DNA of 64,000 nt, from contig NC_056550.1 in the NCBI RefSeq assembly GCF_910596095.1, positions 9,067,501 through 9,131,500 of the forward strand. The letters run 5' to 3'. The notes beneath the pieces are model-generated. The model worked only from the letters and a program-made list of their open reading frames with translations. It was not told where the DNA came from and ran no database searches. The position numbers and the translations under genes were made by a program. The DNA is from Thunnus maccoyii (taxonomy: Eukaryota > Chordata > Actinopteri > Scombriformes > Scombridae). This document shows positions 1 through 12,712 of this stretch, one piece after another; the first letter of the stretch is position 1; every line of letters starts with the position of its first letter.

Positions 1-1150
1 CAATGCTCAATCAAGTAGCTCAGCTATGGTAAGCTTCGAATTTCAATATGAAGGAAACAAGAGTCTACAGCCATGCTAGTGGCTCTGTGAGGTTGTACTT
101 ACATAGGCAGAGTGATGCTTTGAGCTAAATATCCTGCTAACATGCTCACAGTGACAATGTTAACATACAGATGTTAAAGGGGCCATATTATGCACATTTA
201 AAGGGCCCTGCTGGAATACCTTTGCATGATTTACAGTTAAAAAATCTCCTTATTTAACTCATACTGACCCTTTACACAGCCCCTATGTTCAGTCTCTGTC
301 TGAAACAGGCTGTTTTAGCTTATCTTTTTAAGGCCCCCCTCCTGATGAGCCCACTCTGTTCTCACTGGCCAGCTCTTGGAAGTTAACCCTCGTGTGATTT
401 CTGCCAGCCCCGGAGGCTACTTGAACAAACCATGAAACAAACTATGGTAGTAGGCTTTCACTACTTTTTTCGTTCTTGACTTAAAATGTACATGTTTGAG
501 CCAAACTCGGATCCAAAATATGAGAGTGAACAATGCAAACAACTCATGGAAAACCTCAGCAACAAAGGCCAAGGACCGACGGCCGTTTACGGGCATGCGT
601 GACGAGCCAACGTCAGCTCATCAGCAAAGGTACAAAAAAACGTAGCAAACAAAGCACTAAGATTAGGTTGAAGCCTGGGCTTTTGGACTTGCAGGGAGCA
701 TTTCTACATATGTTAACATCAAGTTTTGGAACTTTGACCATTTTTAACATAGACATCTGATATGATAACAGTAGAAAAGTTAAGGGGTCACCAAAGTCAA
801 ATTTACCTTGCAGTGATCTTGATTATCTGTAGAAAATTTCACAGAAATCTGTCCATTAGTTGCCTGAAAACCATAACTGTCAACTTCAAGGTGGCGCTAA
901 AGGAGAAATCAGGGGATCACCAAGTCAGTAGGATTCATCCTGTGAGGAACATGAAAGTCTGTACAACATTTCATAACCATCACATATTTATCAAGACATT
1001 TTACTCTGAACCAAAAACATCAACCTACTTGTGGTGATAGAGGAAAAGTCATTGTCATTAAGATGTATCCTCTGGGAACCATGAATATCTGTTTTTCAGA
1101 GCAATCCATCCAATAGCTGTTGAGACATTTCATTCTGGACTAAACCAACT
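1..1150. repeat. Dispersed teleost repeat split by a second, TTAA-starting element
   Basis: Bases about 1-173 and 770-1150 read as two pieces of one old dispersed repeat. Its recognisable part is a run of phrases of the type 'ggatcaccaaagt...attcatcc', followed by 'ccatgaatatctgt' and 'caatccatccaatagctgtt', repeated with variation. A second copy in the opposite orientation lies at about 30570-31130. The stretch about 174-770 interrupts the first copy. It starts with TTAA and 'aggggccatattatgcac' and looks like a separate non-autonomous element. No coding potential is visible; the short ORFs at 533-1037 lie inside these repeats. The left edge is set by the window and the inner right edge is approximate. 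Confidence 0.6.
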
Positions 1151-1472
1151 AATTGAATAGCCACCAAGTATAAGGAAAAAGCATTACATTAACTAAGGCA
1201 TATTGAAACCTTATTAAATCAGCTGCTAGATGTATCCCCAGGCGTAATGTAATGTTTCCGAGAAATCAATTATTTACTAGGTCGAAGAATTTTGCTTCTC
1301 ATATAGGCAGGAAACCACAGTATAATCATGAGAACCACTGCTATAGCTAGTTTGATGGTGTTTTCATACCATAGTGTAGTGCCTTAACTGTACACCATAG
1401 CAAGTACCTTACAGTATTTTACCAAAGACAGTAAAACCCATTTTGAACCAATTTTGTCTTCCTCCTCTGCAG

Positions 1473-4400
1473 TCAGACATTGGCCCATTTCCTCACAACC
1501 AGACGGATGGCAGTACCTCAGGAGCACCAGAGGAAAGCGGGATATCTGGCGGCCCAGAAAAGTTGGCCGATCCTGGGCACAGAGCTGGTGCCGAGAGGCC
1601 CTGGAGGATGGAAGACTTGGAGGGGGAGCTTGAGCGGAAGGTGGAGCTGCTTGAGAAAGAGAGAAAAGCCCTGAGGCTAGAAACAGAGAAACACAGACAG
1701 GAAATCGACCAGGGCATCAATAAACTACACCACCGAATCTCAGTACTGGAGGGAGGTAGGTATTATGAGAGAGGAAAAAAGAAAGTTGTCATAGAGAATG
1801 TGTGTGTATGTGTGTGTACATTTAATGTGCATATTAAAATGTTGTAAAAAGGTTTACAAAATAATGAGAGAAATGATAAGTGACTGTGATTAATGACTTA
1901 CATGAGGACTCAAGTCGCTAATCACGAGCAATAACATGGCTAAAAATGACCGCAGATGTTTCATTTTTGTATTACTGTTAATCAAATCAAGCCATGGAAT
2001 TTCTTTATGATGAATAAATTATGTTTAACTTATGTAAAGCAAAAAAGATCAGAAAGACTATAAAATGCATGCTGATGCTTAAAAAAAAAACAGTTCAGAT
2101 TATGTCATGTGAGGAAAGTGCAGCTAGATGAGAAAAGCAGGAAATCTATTTGATCTTCTTGCCAGATCACATTGATTTCCCTTTGCATTATCTATCACTT
2201 TCTCCTTTTGTTCTCTTATTTATACTCTCTTTCTGTTTTCTCAGGTAGCTCAGGGCATTCTTTCCCAGAGGGCTACAGACTGTCCTTCCCGACTCGGACA
2301 AACTACATGTATGCTGTTTTGAAACACCCCATCCCAAAACTGCGGGCCTTCACCATCTGCTTGTGGCTACGGCCCGCAGAAGGAGGCATCGGTACACCCC
2401 TGTCTTATGCAGTTCCTGAACAACCGAATGAACTGGTGCTGCTACAAGGCCTGCATACCCCCACTGAGCTGCTCATCAATGACAAGGTACTTGTTCAGTC
2501 AGGCTGAGCATCTACTGTATACCTGCAACTGAACTGTCTACTGCTTGTGTGCAATTGATTTTCCCGAGGAGATTTATATCATGGTCTCTGGGTCATATTT
2601 CATATTATTTATTGATTCAATTCCTAAAATGTTCATTACTGTACTCAACTCGTATAGAGAGTTCATCATTAGAAACACATATTGTGCAACATTGTTCATC
2701 AGAACTTTATTTTAAATTCTAGTAAAGATGAATACATACATATTGACATTTGCGATTAATAAATGAATATTAACAATAATTGTGTAATATATTGAACATA
2801 TTGGCAACATACTGCTCAACATGTCAATTATTGCTAGTAAAGATGTACATAAAAGCAGTGTGTATGCGTTGTTTGTGTTCTTGAAGAAACAAACTTTGGC
2901 ATGCTTTTTAAATATGGAGCCCCACTATCCATTTGAACATATATTTCAATACAGAAATGTCATTTTTCAATCTATGTCAGTGTGTCTGTATTACTGTGAT
3001 AATACACAAGACATGCAGAATTTGTTAGATTTAATGGTGTCAAAGGAAGCTTCAAATTAAGAACTTGTTAAAATGACTTTATGTGTTCCCAAAAATTTGG
3101 GACTGTTCAAAACTTTTCTTTTGGTGGCTTTAAAAAAGAATGGATCTAAAAGTCTGCAGCCTTAATCTGGGATAGATATAGAATGAGAGACTTGAAGGCA
3201 ACCAGTGTGCATATCTTTCTACAAGGCTCACTGACTGTTTGAATTTTTAAAAGTTGTACTCAATTAAAAAAAAAAATCTTGATTAGAATTTATAATGTCT
3301 ATTACGGAAGAAAAGCTGTACTGTATTAGCATACAAATACATAGAACACATCAAATGAAATAGCCAATTAAGTAGACAAGCTAAATAGGCTCATGCATGT
3401 GTTTAAATGACAAATGAAGGTACCACCTTGTCAGCCTTGGAGGATGGTGTAGTGCAGTGCAGTGGTTTTAGATATAATTCAGTGAAGTCATTATGGTAAT
3501 AGATGCCTGGAGGAAAAGTTGTGTGTCCTTGGAGGCAGCAGAATGACTTTGGGACTGAAAAAATACTGTATAATAGCCAACACTTGTACCCTGAAGAAAA
3601 AGAAGATTAAATGGATGACAAAAAATACTGCTATGTAGCTACAGCTGCACCACTATCATGCAAAGATACAGTATATCACATCCAGTTGCCAGATGACATG
3701 TCTTACCTTAAAATGTGTATCATTCAGAAACAGCATAGTACAATCATCTTCTTTGTCTGAACTGCCCCTTCCCTTCCCTACTGTAGGTGGCGCAGTTGCC
3801 TCTGAACCTCTCCAGGGGCAGCTGGCAGCACATCTGTGTGAGCTGGAGCCAGAAAGGAGGAGCCTGGCAGGCTTACCAGGGGGGAAAGCTGAGGGGCGAG
3901 GGCCAGGCACTGGCAGCTGGACATCACATCAGACCTGGAGGAGTGCTCATACTGGGGCAGGAGCAGGTGAATTCATGAAAGAGTGAGCAAAAGACCGAAT
4001 GAATGACAGCTTAGAGGCAGGCATAAGGTGGGTAGGGTACTCCAAAAGAAATTAAATTTGGTGTGCTATTGCCGACTACAGCGTTGCAAGCAAATAATAG
4101 TTTACCCTGCTACAACTCTGGGTCTTTTCACTTACTGGCTTCTCCATGAGTTGTAAATAAAACCATTAAAGACTGAGAGTGTAGACACAGTAAATCTGCA
4201 AATTCAATTTAGTTTGGAGAACACTGCTAGTCAAAGTGTTGAGGTAGTGGGTGAATGAGGTGTATGTCTGCATAGATCCAGGCACAGGAAACGATGGTCA
4301 TAAGCAACAAGAGTAATAGCCTTTGAGACCCACGTCCATAACCAAAAGAACCCCTCCTTTGATTTGTAGTCCTATGTTTATACTGGTCTCCTTTCATCAC

Positions 4401-4786
4401 ATCTTCATCTTCCCAAAAGCAAGTCCACAGTCTTACCCAAGGCAGCAAAACAGCCCAAGCTGACCCTGCGTCTATATGTGTTTTTGTTTTTGAATCATCA
4501 TCCCTCTTCAATCATCTTTCTGTTATCCATCTAACAGGTCTTGTTTTTTCTCTAGGATTCCGTGGGTGGAGGTTTCGACTCATCCCAAGCCCTGGTAGGA
4601 GAGTTGTCCCAGGTGGGTCTTTGGGACCGGGTGCTGTCCTCTAGCCAGGTGGCCAGCTTGGCTCGCTGTGGCAGAGTAACCCAGGGCAGTGTGGCCCCCT
4701 GGACTGAGGGTGGAGTCGAGGTTTATGGTGGAGCCACCAAGGACCCTGGGGAGCCTTGTAGTAAACACAGCCGGAGCTCTCAGTGA
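1473..4786 (+). CDS. Neuronal pentraxin-like protein, 3' four coding exons (5' partial)
   Basis: The visible exons are 1473-1755, 2245-2486, 3787-3966 and 4556-4786, with stop TGA at 4784-4786. All junctions are GT-AG and in frame. The first visible exon encodes a charged coiled coil (MEDLEGELERKVELLEKERK), as in the oligomerisation region of neuronal pentraxins. The next three encode a complete pentraxin domain. The family signature HxCx[ST]Wx[ST] is present as HICVSWS in exon 3. The calcium-site block reads GQEQDSVGGGFDSSQ, which keeps the E-Q-D and Q ligand positions. The wording (RTNYMYA, GTPLSYAVP, ELLINDK, VGELSQ, WDRVL, GGATK) is that of NPTX1/NPTX2/NPTXR, not of serum CRP/SAP. Family members are secreted or membrane-anchored synaptic proteins that cluster AMPA receptors. 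The signal-peptide exon is not in the window, so the gene begins upstream. I cannot say which paralogue this is. Confidence 0.9.
1756..4555 (+). other. Introns of the pentraxin-like gene
   Basis: The three introns (1756-2244, 2487-3786, 3967-4555) contain AT-rich unique-looking sequence. Only short chance ORFs occur, such as 2821-3060. No exon-like segment or clear transposon was recognised. Confidence 0.6.
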
Positions 4787-7700
4787 CCGACAGAGAAAAA
4801 TCAGTGAGGAAAAGAGAAGTGACACAACGATGATGGGGAAAGGTGTAGCCCTTTTAAGAAGTTCCATCAGCCCAGTATTACTGGATTTTTTAAACAACTC
4901 TGTGTGGCATGGACTAACAAGTATGTAAAAAAAATGAAAATGAATGGTATATTTATATGACATGAGTAGAGGCTTTGCAGTTACTTCAACAAACTTCTAG
5001 CAACCCCAGCCAATGCCATCATGGAGGTCCACTGGTATTAAATTTGTGTCATAATAATTTAACAAAATCTCCAAAGCATGAAGCAAAAAAATTAAATTCA
5101 AGTTAATTTGAAAAAAATTGAAAGCAAAAAAGTTACCCCGCAAGCAAAACTTACAATGAAACTTTTATGGTCACTTTTTTCAGTTTTTCTGCTTAATTTT
5201 TCAGTTTCGGTTCTGACACAAAGTTCTCATGTGGGTGGGTGTTACATTGCTGCATGCCCATTAGCCAGTTACTTTAGGAGGGTCAATGGTAAGTTGTACT
5301 ATTTGTTGCACTTCCAGACCATTGAAAATGGAAAATTCTGAGCTGAAACTGAAAAGTTCAACAGCAAAACTGAAACATTAAGCATCAAAAAGTGGTGACA
5401 AAAGAAAAAATCCTGATCAGTGAAAGAAAAGTGGAGAATATTGTAATCAAATGTTTCACTTTTGTATAGTTTTATCAAAAGTTCTGCATTTGAGGTCACT
5501 TTTTTAGTTTATTTTTTCGCTTTTAATTTAAGTTTTTGATTGATGATGGAGATTTGTTCACTTATTATAACAAAATTTAAACCCATACACTGGAGAACTG
5601 TGCAATACAAGATGAGATTCCTCATTAATATAGCTGTAGTATGGGTTTACTGTAGTTCACATTTTGTATGTTACATGCACTTTAGGAGTAATAAAATAGT
5701 GTGATAAAGTTGTCTCTAGACTAAGTCCACAGTAAACTATGTTGTCATTGGTCCAGATCCTCCTCTCCGCTTTGTTAGCAAACCAGCAAGTAGTCTAATT
5801 AAGAAAAACATCTAATGTAAATGTTAACATTATACTACTAGCCAACAATTGAACCCTCTACTAGCTATTATCTAATGAGCAAATGTGTTAGCAACAAGAC
5901 GGTGATGGTTAACTGCAAGAACTACAGTATGTTTATCAGGTATTATTGGGGATATTGTCAGTTCACAGTTAAAATCTGTGCATAAATGAAAATTGTTTAT
6001 TTATTCTGAAACAGCCAAGTTGTAAGAAATTCAATAAGATGTTCACAGCTATTGTAGCTTAAGAGCTGTTGACCTCCTATATGGCTGCCAGAAGTTGTGT
6101 CAAGCCAGCTGAAAGCAAGGCCACAGTAGAGTTAATTAGGGGCTGTGACAGCTTTGCAGTTTGGGAGTCAAGGTGAGATGATGAAAATGTTGGAGAAAGG
6201 GGTAGGATGAATATTAAGTAGTTAATAGCAGCAAGGAATAGATGATGAAAGACAAAGGAAAGAGGGAGGAGAGGGGAAAAGAAATTATTCAATTTTCAGG
6301 AGCTTTTATAAAGGGATGCTACATTGTTTTCACCTCTGCATGATGTACAGTATCCATATACTGTCTTGCCACTGCAATGTGTTTCTCACAAGTTTCACAA
6401 AAGTGGACAGTGCCTCCTGCATCTTAGACTTGTAGGTGTATTTTTTATTTTATTTCATTTTATTTTTTTGTCTATTAAGGCCTGACGGTCACTTAAGTTT
6501 CCTAACAGAGTCACTGAACAAATCTAAAATAAGAGGAAGAGTCTTATTCACTGAGGAAATCACCACCACTGACATAATCTTATTCTTTTTTGGATGCATT
6601 CTACACATTTCTTCTTAAGCTTTTGCTCCTATATGTAATTTTGTGGGAATTTAGGAAATCAAGATCAAAGTATGTGGTCTGATCAAGGAAACTTTTGGCT
6701 TTATGTTGTAGTACAGATTCATACATTATGTTCATTAAATTAAAGTTTTTTAAAGCAAACTTCATATATTTTAAATTTACATAATGCACTCACAATTATT
6801 TTTAGATATCAACTGTTTCATCTTTGCAATTTTATACATTCAACCACTCAGTAACGTGGTGTAACAACCTGCAACCTCCAACTCTTTCAACCTTCCTACA
6901 TTCCATGCATGAGTTGTACTGTATGTTTGTAACACGCCTTGTTGCATCCAATATGTTTCTGAAAACCAATCTCTGATCATGTTTGTACTCCAAAATCCTT
7001 TGGACAATTATTCTTTTCTGTTATATGAGACATGATGTTAAAGACAGATTGTTAATTTCAATATTTCCAAAACACTGGCTCTCCCCAGCTTATAAAAGTG
7101 GAAAGTGCCTGCCAGGGTATTTGTACCCGTGTAAACAAATCATCTAACTTATCCTGACGGAAAATGCACACTGCAAGATATTTTGTGCTAATTAAGCATC
7201 AGTGTTTCTGTCCCTGGTGAATTTTCAAAAGGTTTCAAGAGAATTTTAAGAGGTTTTATAAAACATTTGAAAATACAGGACTCAAAACGTCTGTGCAGTG
7301 CCGCCTAAACTGATGCTAAATCAGGTCAAAATAATCTTGTTGTGCCTAATAGTGTCTTTGATGATGCCTCTTTGTCTGCAGTGTTATTATGAATATTATG
7401 CCTGGTGTCTGCTCAGCTCATGTCAGAGCTTTTTTGGGCTTTTTGATAGTGGTGTGGCATTATTCTGTTTACGATTATTGGAACTGAAAGCAGCTTTTTA
7501 ACTATCTGGAATGTTTGTCTTTTCTTACATGCCAATTCAGTTTTTATTTTTCACTGTATGCATTGGTATCTGTCTATTTACTTGTTATTGTGTGTATTAA
7601 TACTGTATGTCTATGTCTTGTTTGGTGTTGTATTGTTCTGCACATGTGCCGTGTACAAATGTCAAAACTTTAAAATTAAATTCCTAATTTTTCGATGTAC

Positions 7701-9005
7701 AGAATGTGAATCTTTTTATAGTATCTCTGAGCTAATACTGTATTAGCATCAGGAAGAAAGTGCAATGAATTACGTTTATAAGAGTGCCAGCTGCTCTTTT
7801 ATCCAAGGATACACACACACACATACACAAACGCTTGTCATTGAAGTTCAGCAGTAACCAAACAGCAAAGGTTTGGTTTTAACTTTGGTAAGGACATTTT
7901 TTTGTCAGACAGCCAAAATAATTGTGTGCACTTGCTCTCTATCACTCTTTTCTCTTTCATAGGCACATATACGCACACACATACACACATAAAGAGCCTG
8001 ACTCTGCTAAGTGTTTCCTTTACTGAATATGAATTTGCTGACTTGCCTGAAACCGGACTTGTATTATGAATTTTTCTCTGATTTTTACATTTTATTTTAT
8101 TTAATAGACAACTTAACTATAAACCTGAAACCAAAATTAACATTTAAAATTAACATATCATAGACTGTCATAATAAATGTTACAAGAAAATAAGGATATA
8201 GAAAACCTGTAGGTGATGCGCTGCTGAGATTCTGACCTTCTTTCAGTTTGTGGATTTGGGTGACACAACTGTTCCTTGACAAAGCCACAGCAATATTCAA
8301 ACCTAAATCATCTCAAAATTTCTATTTGTATTATTTTTCATTCAACTACTGAACTCATGGCTAGATCTTTAACTATGACATCAGAGCTCACCTGAGAGGT
8401 TGCAGCTCATCTGTCTGTGTGTGTGTGCTGCTCAGGCTGCTGCTGACAGGATTTTCATAATAAAATGATGCCACACATTCACAATTAGATCAGTTGGACA
8501 AGCTGTGGCTAATTTAGCTTATGAATAATGTTCATGTTTTAATGACACATATGCAATAATAACTCAATAATCTTGATCCACTCATGGAAAAGGGGAGAGA
8601 TGGCATTAAATAGTAAATATTTCTCCAACTAATTTCAAAGATTAATATTTGGATTGATTACAGAACATTTTTATTAACTAAAGTCAACTGTCACTGACAC
8701 TTTGGTTCTTCTTTAAAAGGGACCACATGTTTAATTTGCTTTTGGGAGGAATTTCACCAGCAGTAATAAAGTTGTTTAATTAAACAGCATGTCTGAGCAA
8801 ATTAGCTAACAACACCTAATGCCTGAAATTAAATATAATATTAAATGATCTTAGTGTTGTCTTTTGCATAAAATGCACAAACCTGGCAACTTTGCCCGGA
8901 TCTTACCATTACCACTGCGTGGAGTTAAAATGACTAGATTGTTTAGAGATCGGCAAAAATATTGGTAGGGACAATTCAGCAACACCTTGATATTGGTAGG
9001 GACAC
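4787..9005. other. Intergenic, AT-rich, no gene seen
   Basis: This stretch follows the pentraxin-like stop codon. It holds A/T-rich sequence, short CA tracts (about 7808-7830 and 7965-7990) and scattered short ORFs without domain character. About 5100-5400 contains loosely repeated 'cagttttt'/'aaactgaaa' blocks of opposite polarity, perhaps a decayed inverted-repeat element. No polyadenylation signal was assigned to the upstream gene. Confidence 0.5.
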
Positions 9006-9721
9006 GTTCCTATTAGGGATGTGCCTGAATACAAATACGTTATTCGGCAAAGCACAAATAGTGTTTTTTTTTTGTTTGTTTTGTTTTTACAAATATTTGT
9101 GTCATACAAATATTTATAAAATTCTTTGTTTTCAGGAAGAAAAAAATCCATGTCAAATACCAGTGCACAGGTTGGTTACATCGCACATTTCCTTATTTAT
9201 ATCACTCCTGGAGTTATCTCCTCAGAGATAAAGCTGAGCTACTGACACATGCAAAGTCATCCCAAGGGACTCTCCATAACCTGTTGTTCCCCTTCTCCTT
9301 TCCACAAAGTTAGGTTGTAAAAAATAGACAATAAATGAAAAGTGCAAAGCAAAAATCCCCTTTGAAGTTCTTCCCTACACATTACACAGTGTGCTGTCTC
9401 TGTCTTATGGGTGTATTAATAGGTAGAGGTCTGTCTGCAATGAGGCAATGAGTAAAGTTTTAGCTCAGTAGTCATAGTCGTCTATGACGAGAGACTCCAG
9501 TTCGAGAGCCAGTGTGGGGACTTCCTTCATAAGGTAATTTATTCATGAACACTTATTGTTACACTTTAATTTTCTAAAATTAAAAGTGTAGTAAAAACAA
9601 AAACAGAATTTTTAAGCCCCTTTCCACTTTAATTCAAATACAAATACAAATAATCTTGTTGCCTCAACAAATACAGATACAAATACAAATACCGGGCTCT
9701 CCGCACATCCCTAGTTCCTAT
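9006..9721. mobile_element. hAT-type non-autonomous element (700 bp) with perfect 8-bp target duplication
   Basis: The element spans 9014-9713. It has 11-bp terminal inverted repeats, tagggatgtgc on the left and gcacatcccta on the right, and is flanked by a perfect 8-bp direct duplication, gttcctat (9006-9013 and 9714-9721). An 8-bp duplication with short TIRs is the hAT signature. Near the right end there is a 'caaataca' run. No transposase ORF is present, so it depends on an enzyme from elsewhere. A tRNA-like A/B box pair sits inside at about 9461-9509 and is listed separately. Confidence 0.88.
9455..9530 (+). repeat. tRNA-like Pol III promoter module inside the hAT element
   Basis: A candidate A box (tagctcagtag, 9461-9471) is followed about 28 bp later by a candidate B box (agttcgagagc, 9499-9509). 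This resembles the 5' head of a tRNA-derived SINE. The segment is too degenerate to fold as a functional tRNA by eye. It may be a SINE head captured by the DNA transposon. Confidence 0.45.
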
Positions 9722-10134
9722 CATCCATAGCGAAATCTATGCCCATGGCAGGAACAAAACCTGCTGTGAGGACAAATCCTCCAACAGTAACAGTGCTCTC
9801 TACACTGCACAAGAGAAATATTTCTTTTTTCATTGAAAGAAAAAAAGCATCTTTCTTTGTTCTCCAAGTCCTCTGTTCATTCTCCTTCCAAGTAATTGAA
9901 AGAACAGAGTTCAAGGAGAAAAGCCTGGAGCCTTCTCCCTCGGGTGCAGCAGGTGTAGTTGTGAGTTGTGAGTTAATTGAGAGTTTGGGAGACCCAGTGA
10001 GTCATCTGCTTTGATTCAGCTGCTGATCTAGTTATGTAAAAACATGCTCTATTTCTGTAGCTCATGTTTTCGAGGCAAAGGGTTCAGGGCTTCGCACTTT
10101 AAGCACACAGTAGATAAAACAGACAAATTCTATA

Positions 10135-11417
10135 TATACAGTCAGTGGTGGAGAGTAACTAAGTACACTTAGCACTTAGTACTGCTTCCGCTCCACTACA
10201 TTTCAGAGGGAAATATTGTACGTTCTACTCCACTACATTTATTTGACAGCTTTAGTTACTTTCCAGATGAAGATTTGACACAACGGATAATATAACAAGC
10301 TTTTAAAATACAACACATTGTTAAAGATGAAACCAGTGGTTTCCAAGCTTTTTGGCTTTTGACGTCTTACAAAAAGCAGTGTGTAGTCTACGAGTTGTTA
10401 ACAGCTCCACCAAATAGCCTAGTGATTTTTCCCTTTAAACTTCTCACATGGTTTCATTTCTATAAATGTTCAAATGATCCAATATTTCACTGAAAAACAA
10501 AGATTAGAGAAAAATTGAAAACAGATTTGAGAACTTTGTTTTTTCTTCTTTTCTCTCCTGTTAATCATCTCACAACCCCTCAGATTTATCAGTCAGATTG
10601 GCCAAACTGCTAGTTTTACTTTACTTTTTACTTTAACTACATGTTACTGCTACGACGATGTACAGCGACCAACGGACGTCCAGTACGGGCTGTTAGCCGA
10701 GCTGCTGCTAACACTTGTTCGGTTTATTCCTCTTATAACGTAAGATCCAGACGTTCGGCCGGTTTCTCCCGGGAGCCGAATTATCCGCAGAGGTCTCCTT
10801 CTCTCCAAAAACAAACGTACACGCAGATTAAACTTGTAAAAAATTAACTAATTAAAGCTGTTTCACCTAAAAAATCAGTGTTTCTCCGACGATGTTTGGT
10901 GACCACCGGACTTCCTGGAGGGGCTGTTAGCCGAGCTGCTGCTAACGTTTGCCCAGTTTATTTCTCTGATAACTTAACATCCAGACGCCCAGCGGCTAAA
11001 ATCCTTCTTTCGACTAAAAGATATAGTTGAAAGCGATCTAAATTTATCATGAAAATGTGGCTTAAAACTGAATCAATTTATAACAGTTTCTGTGGAACAA
11101 CCACAACACCGATGTATTATCTTGTATGTGTGTAAGTTACTCTTTAGTAGACACCATTGTAGCGGACAAACACAGCGCCGCCGCATGCATCTTGTGCATG
11201 TTTACATACGACCAAATGAAACGGACCATTACTTTGATTAAATTACAGATTTCTCTGGGTTTGAAAATTGTTGGAAACATTTGGGATAATGTAAGTACAC
11301 AACTCAACAAAATATATAACATAGGTCTAGTTGTTTTTAGACATTTTAATGTGGAATAATTACATATTATACCTTTAAGTAAAGGACCTGAATATTTCTT
11401 CCACCACTGTATACAGT
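10135..11417. mobile_element. hAT-type non-autonomous element (1267 bp) with perfect 8-bp target duplication
   Basis: The element spans 10143-11409. Its ends are cagtggtgga and tccaccactg, perfect inverted repeats over 10 bp. It is flanked by the perfect direct duplication tatacagt (10135-10142 and 11410-11417). The left arm continues 'gagtaactaagtacact' and 'ctccactacattt', wording found in a common fish hAT family. The interior holds two diverged direct repeats about 234 bp apart, sharing gacgatgt (10654, 10888) and gctgttagccgagctgctgc (from 10688 and 10923). No transposase is visible. Confidence 0.9.
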
Positions 11418-11699
11418 ATATTAAACCATGTCTCCTATGGGCTCTATGTGTATTTATTGTGCTTGCAATTCATTTAGGCCTGCTAAGACAGATACATTTT
11501 ATTTACAGTTTCCTGGTTGCTGTCTAGTTTTCTTACCATGTGCTGACATTTGGGAAATGCACTTTTTTGCTTTTTTGCCAAAAGTTAGATGAGAAGATTT
11601 CTACCACTTTCATATCTATCTGGGAGGCTACAGCAAGCAGCCAGTTAGCTTAGCACAGCACAAAGACTGGAAAACAGCTATCAGTATCTGAAACATAGA

Positions 11700-11975
11700 C
11701 TATTATTTATCCGTCAATTAGTCAATTAGTTGATTGACAGAAAATTATTCAGGAACTTTTTTGATAATCAATTAATCATTCGCTGGTGTCAACTAATCTC
11801 AAATATGAGGATGTGATGCTTTTTTGGTCATGCATGATAGTCAACTGTCTTTTGGACTGTTGGTTGGATAAAACAAGACATTTGAAGCTGTCACCTTCAA
11901 CTTTGGAAAATTAAAACCATAATTTTTCACTAACTTCTGACATTTTATAGGCAAAATGAACTATTGCGCCAATAG
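11700..11975 (+). repeat. Dispersed 'AATCGATTAATC' repeat, copy 1
   Basis: This segment contains gtcaattagttgattgacag and ttttgataatcaattaatca, then 'ggataaaacaagacatttgaag'-like text. Matching text appears at 20072-20130, reverse-oriented at about 29370-29632, and at 39742-39811. No TIR or target duplication was resolved. Confidence 0.65.
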
Positions 11976-12359
11976 TCTGACTCAGTGCAAGTACCGGGAG
12001 CTGGGGAGAGCAGCAGGTGAGCAAACAGCAGACATCAAAGCCTATTCTAAGACTTTAGATCTTATTAACAAAGCAATAATTTACAAAATGACCACCAGCA
12101 CACAAGTTTAGCAATTAATACCATAATGACTCATTGAAAAAGAAATTTATTGACTTAGTATTTCTAGAGAGAAGTTGACACTTTTTGAATGGAAGTCTAT
12201 TGGAGTCAGCATCATGTACCATTAATGCATGTGAATAACTTGGCTTCTTCCCTGGAGTTTTTGTGCTTTTTCATCTCACTAGTTCCTGTGGATCATTGTC
12301 ATGGACTGCCAGGTTATGGATTTCAACCTTCCCTTGGGTCGTGGATGCTGACCCTGTGC

Positions 12360-12712
12360 TCCCATGGTCCTACTTGATGCCCACGCCTGCTATTATTATT
12401 ATTATTAGTTATTTTTCTATTATTATAATTGTTGTTATTGTGCTTCTCTGTGTCTCTCTCTCCCCTCTCCCTCTTTCTTCTTCTTTCTCTCTCAACCCAA
12501 CCAGTCAAGGCAGATGGCCGCCCACCTAGAGCCTGGTTCTACTTGAGGTTTCTTCCCATTAAAGGGGAGTTTTTCTTGTTCATGGGGGAATGTTGGGTCT
12601 CCGTAAAATAAAGAGTACGGTCTAGACCTGCTCTATGTGAAAAGTGCCCTGAGATAACTTCTGTTGTGATTTGGTGCTATATAAATAAAACTAAATTGAA
12701 TTGAAAAAAATT
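12360..12712 (+). mobile_element. LINE 3' tail (5'-truncated retrotransposon copy), sense
   Basis: The segment runs from an (ATT)n stretch through 'gcagatggccgcccacc', 'aggtttcttcccattaaa' and 'tagacctgctctatgtgaaa' to 'gtgctatataaataaaac' and a short TTGAA-type terminal repeat. A reverse-oriented copy with the same block order is at 27260-27489. Heavy 5' truncation and a short 3' tandem tail are LINE features. The subfamily cannot be set here. Confidence 0.65.

Noticed and set aside
1443..1472. Start codon for the pentraxin-like gene at the ORF beginning 1443
   Set aside because: The sequence before 1473 is a polypyrimidine tract and cag acceptor, and the product would lack a signal peptide. 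The real start is upstream of the window.
9455..9530. A functional tRNA gene
   Set aside because: A- and B-box-like words are present, but no clean acceptor stem or anticodon arm can be drawn, and the segment is embedded in a transposon.
10641..10847. 68-codon ORF
   Set aside because: It lies wholly inside the hAT element bounded by 10143 and 11409 and has no transposase motif.
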